DNA of 7,696 nt. Origin: Balneolales bacterium (GTDB taxonomy: Bacteria; Bacteroidota; Rhodothermia; Balneolales; Balneolaceae). The stretch lies in the NCBI GenBank assembly GCA_030830725.1, contig JAURMN010000098.1:1-7696 (forward strand), read 5' to 3'. Each line of letters opens with the position of its first letter. The first letter of the stretch is position 1. Positions 5,620 through 7,696 of this stretch are shown piece after piece. The notes beneath the pieces are model-generated. The model searched no databases and had not been told where the DNA came from. It was given only the letters and a program-made list of their open reading frames with translations. Made by a program: the position numbers and the translations under genes.

Positions 5620-6059
5620 TTTGCCTGAGAATATGACGTTCCCGGCCCGCCATCCGCTCCACCAACCTCCCCAACCACCCAGCTCATTCGAATTTCCGCA
5701 TATCGGCTTGGAGTCTGAATCGGTGGAGGCATTTTCCTCAACGCGACGTGAAACTCTACATATTCTACATCGCTCCCATCCAAATATACCTTGATCGCAT
5801 CCCCAATCTTCTGGCAAAGAGTTTCAATCAGTTTTTCGGACGGTCCAACCATCACTTCACGAATCAGGCCATCCATTGCTTCATAATTTGGAACACGCGA
5901 TAAATCCTGAACATCCCGAAACGATCCCCTTACCACCACATCCACCTCAAAATTGTTCTTCGGTTCTGAAGGATCTCTCTCAGTCTCATACCACCCATGG
6001 TGAGCTTTATACCGAAGCCCTACAATCGAAAGTTGATCCGAATCTGGACGCAATAGCAT
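5616..6059 (-). CDS. folB: Dihydroneopterin aldolase
   Basis: FolB cleaves 7,8-dihydroneopterin to 6-hydroxymethyl-7,8-dihydropterin and glycolaldehyde. From ATG 6057-6059 the product has 147 residues. Family marks are LSIVGLRYKAHHGWYETERD (active-site Glu after HHG), VPNYEAMDGLIREVM (the Tyr) and VALRKMPPPIQ (the catalytic Lys), ending AEIRMSW. A Gly-rich tail of about 20 residues follows the fold (VVGEVGGADGGPGTSYSQAK), longer than usual, and overlaps the folK start. A TTG at 6081-6083 would add eight residues and put the start 12 bases after the dnaA stop; neither start has a good ribosome site, and the homology begins several residues after the ATG, so I keep the ATG. The gene follows dnaA by about 36 bases and is likely cotranscribed. 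Confidence 0.92.
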   Translation of the reverse strand: MLLRPDSDQLSIVGLRYKAHHGWYETERDPSEPKNNFEVDVVVRGSFRDVQDLSRVPNYEAMDGLIREVMVGPSEKLIETLCQKIGDAIKVYLDGSDVEYVEFHVALRKMPPPIQTPSRYAEIRMSWVVGEVGGADGGPGTSYSQAK

Positions 6060-6095
6060 AGAATCAGATGGGGGTAAACTCAATAGCGAATAGAA

Positions 6096-7565
6096 TCAGA
6101 GGGTTGTAAGCTCAATCTTCTGTTCGAGTTCTCGAAGAATACGTTGATGCTTCGGACTTGCAGACATTCTCTCTTCGATGGTGGTAATCGCATGAATCAC
6201 AGTAGAGTGATCCCTACCCCCGAAATGCAGCCCGATCGTTTTTAGACTCGACTTGGTAAATTTCTTGGACAGATACATCGCAATCTGACGGGCCTCCACC
6301 ACTTCCTGCTTACGGGTTTTTTCCCGCACCTTGTTGGATTCGATCCCAAAATAATCACAAACATAATTTTGAATCGACTCGATCGATATCTGTGAATTCG
6401 AATTTCGCACCATGTCTTTGAGTACATTTTTGGCAATCGCGATATCAATATCTTGAACCTGGTGCAGGGAGGCTGTCGCCAATAGTTTAATAATGGCTCC
6501 TTCCAGATCGCGAATGTTCGACTTGAAGTTATGCGCAATAAACTCGAGAACCTTCGGATCGAGATCAATCCCGTTGTCTGAGGCCTTCCGCTCCAAAATG
6601 GCATAACGAGTCTCAAACTCTGGAATTTGAAGGTCCGCACTCAATCCCCAGCTGAAACGGGAGATCAAACGCTCTTCAATATCTGGAACATCTTTGGGTG
6701 CCCGATCACTGCTCAGGATAATTTGCTTGCCTTCCTGATGCAGTGCATTGAAAATGTGAAAGAATTCTTCCTGCGTTTTCTCTTTTCCGCTGAAGAACTG
6801 AATATCATCCACAATCAATACATCGATATTCCGATAAAATGTGGTGAATTCACTTGCACGGTTATTCCGTATGGCCTGAACAAACTCATTCGTAAACGTC
6901 TCGGAAGAGACATACAGAATGGAAATCTCATCTCCGTGATCCTTTTTTATCTTGTTTCCGATACTTTGGATCAGGTGCGTTTTGCCAAGACCGGTAGTTC
7001 CGTAAATAAAGAATGGGTTAAACGAGTTTTTACCCGGATTTTCGGCAATCGCCATCGCAGCGGACCTCGCTAACCGATTACAGTCCCCTTCAATAAATCT
7101 CTCAAATACGTAATTCGGATTCAGGTTGGAATCCACTTTGGTACGTCGGATTCCGGGAATGACAAACGGATTTTCAATTCGCCCGGGTGAATACTCGGTA
7201 TAGGCGTAACTCATCTCTTGCGGGCGGACTGGAGGCATCGGGCGTTGTGGCAAAAATACGCTTCGGGATTCCGCAGCGTCTTCCGATTTCTCTACCAGAA
7301 CGGAGTATTTCAATTTGATCTCATCACCCGCCACTTTGGAAAGGGTGGAGCGAAGCATACCATAATAATGTTCTTCAAGCCATTCATACCAAAATTGGCT
7401 GGGTACCTGGATGGTAAGTGTTTGCTCATCCAGACTGACAGCGGTAATCGGTTCAAACCAAGATTTATACTTCTGATAACTTATGTTATCCTGAATGATC
7501 TGAAGACACTCTGACCACGTCTTTTCGGCTAGTTTTCGGTTTTGTTCACTGATCGGATGGTTCAC
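6096..7565 (-). CDS. dnaA: Chromosomal replication initiator DnaA
   Basis: A full-length DnaA of 489 residues. Domain I (about 1-85) includes WSECLQIIQDNISYQKYKSW, and a poorly conserved, Pro-rich domain II linker follows (about 95-145). Domain III is the AAA+ ATPase: NPNYVFERFIEGDCNRLA, Walker A GTTGLGKT (189-196), Walker B LIVDDIQFF (250-258), sensor ILSSDRAPKD and the arginine-finger region ERLISRFSWGL (298-308). Domain IV holds the DnaA-box-binding signature GGRDHSTVIHA (449-459). Walker A reads GTT where many bacteria have GGV; this is tolerated. The start is GTG 7563-7565, chosen because no ATG precedes domain I. It opens binding of oriC and replication. The gene heads the leftward set dnaA-folB-folK-kinase, and its upstream region holds DnaA boxes, so autoregulation is likely. 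Confidence 0.98.
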   Translation of the reverse strand: MNHPISEQNRKLAEKTWSECLQIIQDNISYQKYKSWFEPITAVSLDEQTLTIQVPSQFWYEWLEEHYYGMLRSTLSKVAGDEIKLKYSVLVEKSEDAAESRSVFLPQRPMPPVRPQEMSYAYTEYSPGRIENPFVIPGIRRTKVDSNLNPNYVFERFIEGDCNRLARSAAMAIAENPGKNSFNPFFIYGTTGLGKTHLIQSIGNKIKKDHGDEISILYVSSETFTNEFVQAIRNNRASEFTTFYRNIDVLIVDDIQFFSGKEKTQEEFFHIFNALHQEGKQIILSSDRAPKDVPDIEERLISRFSWGLSADLQIPEFETRYAILERKASDNGIDLDPKVLEFIAHNFKSNIRDLEGAIIKLLATASLHQVQDIDIAIAKNVLKDMVRNSNSQISIESIQNYVCDYFGIESNKVREKTRKQEVVEARQIAMYLSKKFTKSSLKTIGLHFGGRDHSTVIHAITTIEERMSASPKHQRILRELEQKIELTTL

Positions 7566-7588
7566 GTTCTGACTTCTTATAATACGTT

Positions 7589-7620
7589 CAAAAATGTTCT
7601 ACTGACCTATTTTCTCAAAA
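7589..7620 (-). promoter_or_regulatory. Possible dnaA promoter of Bacteroidota type
   Basis: On the minus strand TTTTG (complement of 7616-7620) is followed after 19 bases by CATTTTTG (complement of 7589-7596). This fits the Bacteroidota sigma-A pattern of a -33 TTTG and a -7 TAnnTTTG, with one mismatch in the -7 element. It lies 24-55 bases upstream of the GTG start. The motifs are short and the region is AT-rich, so this is tentative. Confidence 0.33.
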
Positions 7621-7637
7621 TTTCCGCTAAAGAGCAG

Positions 7638-7646
7638 TTATCCACA
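7638..7646 (+). promoter_or_regulatory. Consensus DnaA box
   Basis: TTATCCACA matches the DnaA box consensus TTATNCACA exactly, about 73 bases upstream of the dnaA start. It is a likely high-affinity site for DnaA, in either origin function or repression of dnaA. Confidence 0.75.
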
Positions 7647-7696
7647 AGATTAACAGTGGATATCCCGGCATAATTCCTTTCGAAAATGTGCAAAAC

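Larger units (their letters stand above)
7566..7696. other. Probable oriC segment upstream of dnaA
   Basis: This non-coding stretch carries a perfect DnaA box, TTATCCACA at 7638-7646. An opposing degenerate box follows (agtggatat, 7655-7663; complement ATATCCACT, 7 of 9). The two form an inverted repeat TATCCAC/GTGGATA with a 10-base spacer. A third weak match (complement of 7687-7695, TTTTGCACA, 7 of 9) is near the right edge. An AT-rich stretch lies at about 7575-7625. The layout fits an origin or an autoregulated dnaA promoter; the window ends before the region does, so the full origin cannot be judged. Confidence 0.6.

Noticed and set aside
5620..5817. N-terminal extension of folK
   Set aside because: It lies antiphase over conserved folB codons, and HPPK homology starts only after the GTG at 5619.
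6627..7073. 148-residue plus-strand frame opposite dnaA
   Set aside because: It is the complement of the conserved AAA+ domain of DnaA, with no recognisable motif of its own.

Overview
The window looks like chromosomal DNA from the Bacteroidota side of the bacterial tree, possibly Balneolota/Rhodothermota-like. The evidence is a Bacteroidota-type agmatinase next to a bacterial deoxyhypusine-synthase-like gene, a folK/deoxynucleoside-kinase neighbourhood, a small protein resembling the DUF4834 type, no clear Shine-Dalgarno sequences at most starts, and a possible TTTG/xAnnTTTG promoter before dnaA. The exact lineage is inferred.

Left part, plus strand (1-2790). The window opens inside a HicB-type antitoxin gene whose first codons lie outside it. 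A decayed SAM-dependent methyltransferase follows (318-767), broken by one frameshift and one large internal deletion. After a 189-base leader holding three small hairpins comes an intact two-gene unit: agmatinase (speB, TTG start) and, 13 bases later, a deoxyhypusine synthase family protein with its catalytic lysine in place. These two genes point to polyamine metabolism. The second protein probably makes a polyamine, because bacteria have no eIF5A to modify.

Middle part (2791-3288). This gene-poor convergence zone holds an extended imperfect inverted repeat, a possible 36-residue zinc-ribbon protein, a strong intrinsic terminator and tRNA-Leu(GAG) on the minus strand.

Right part, minus strand (3417-7696). 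Transcription runs leftward from a likely replication origin at the right edge: dnaA (GTG start), folB, folK (GTG start, four-base overlap with folB), a deoxynucleoside kinase, a small single-pass membrane protein, a TPR protein, then tRNA-Leu and its terminator. This groups replication initiation, folate synthesis and deoxynucleotide salvage on one strand. A perfect DnaA box and a degenerate opposing box lie upstream of dnaA.

The dnaA-to-tRNA half is ordinary core genome. The left half mixes accessory or decaying genes with an interesting polyamine gene pair. I see no CRISPR array, transposase or prophage gene.
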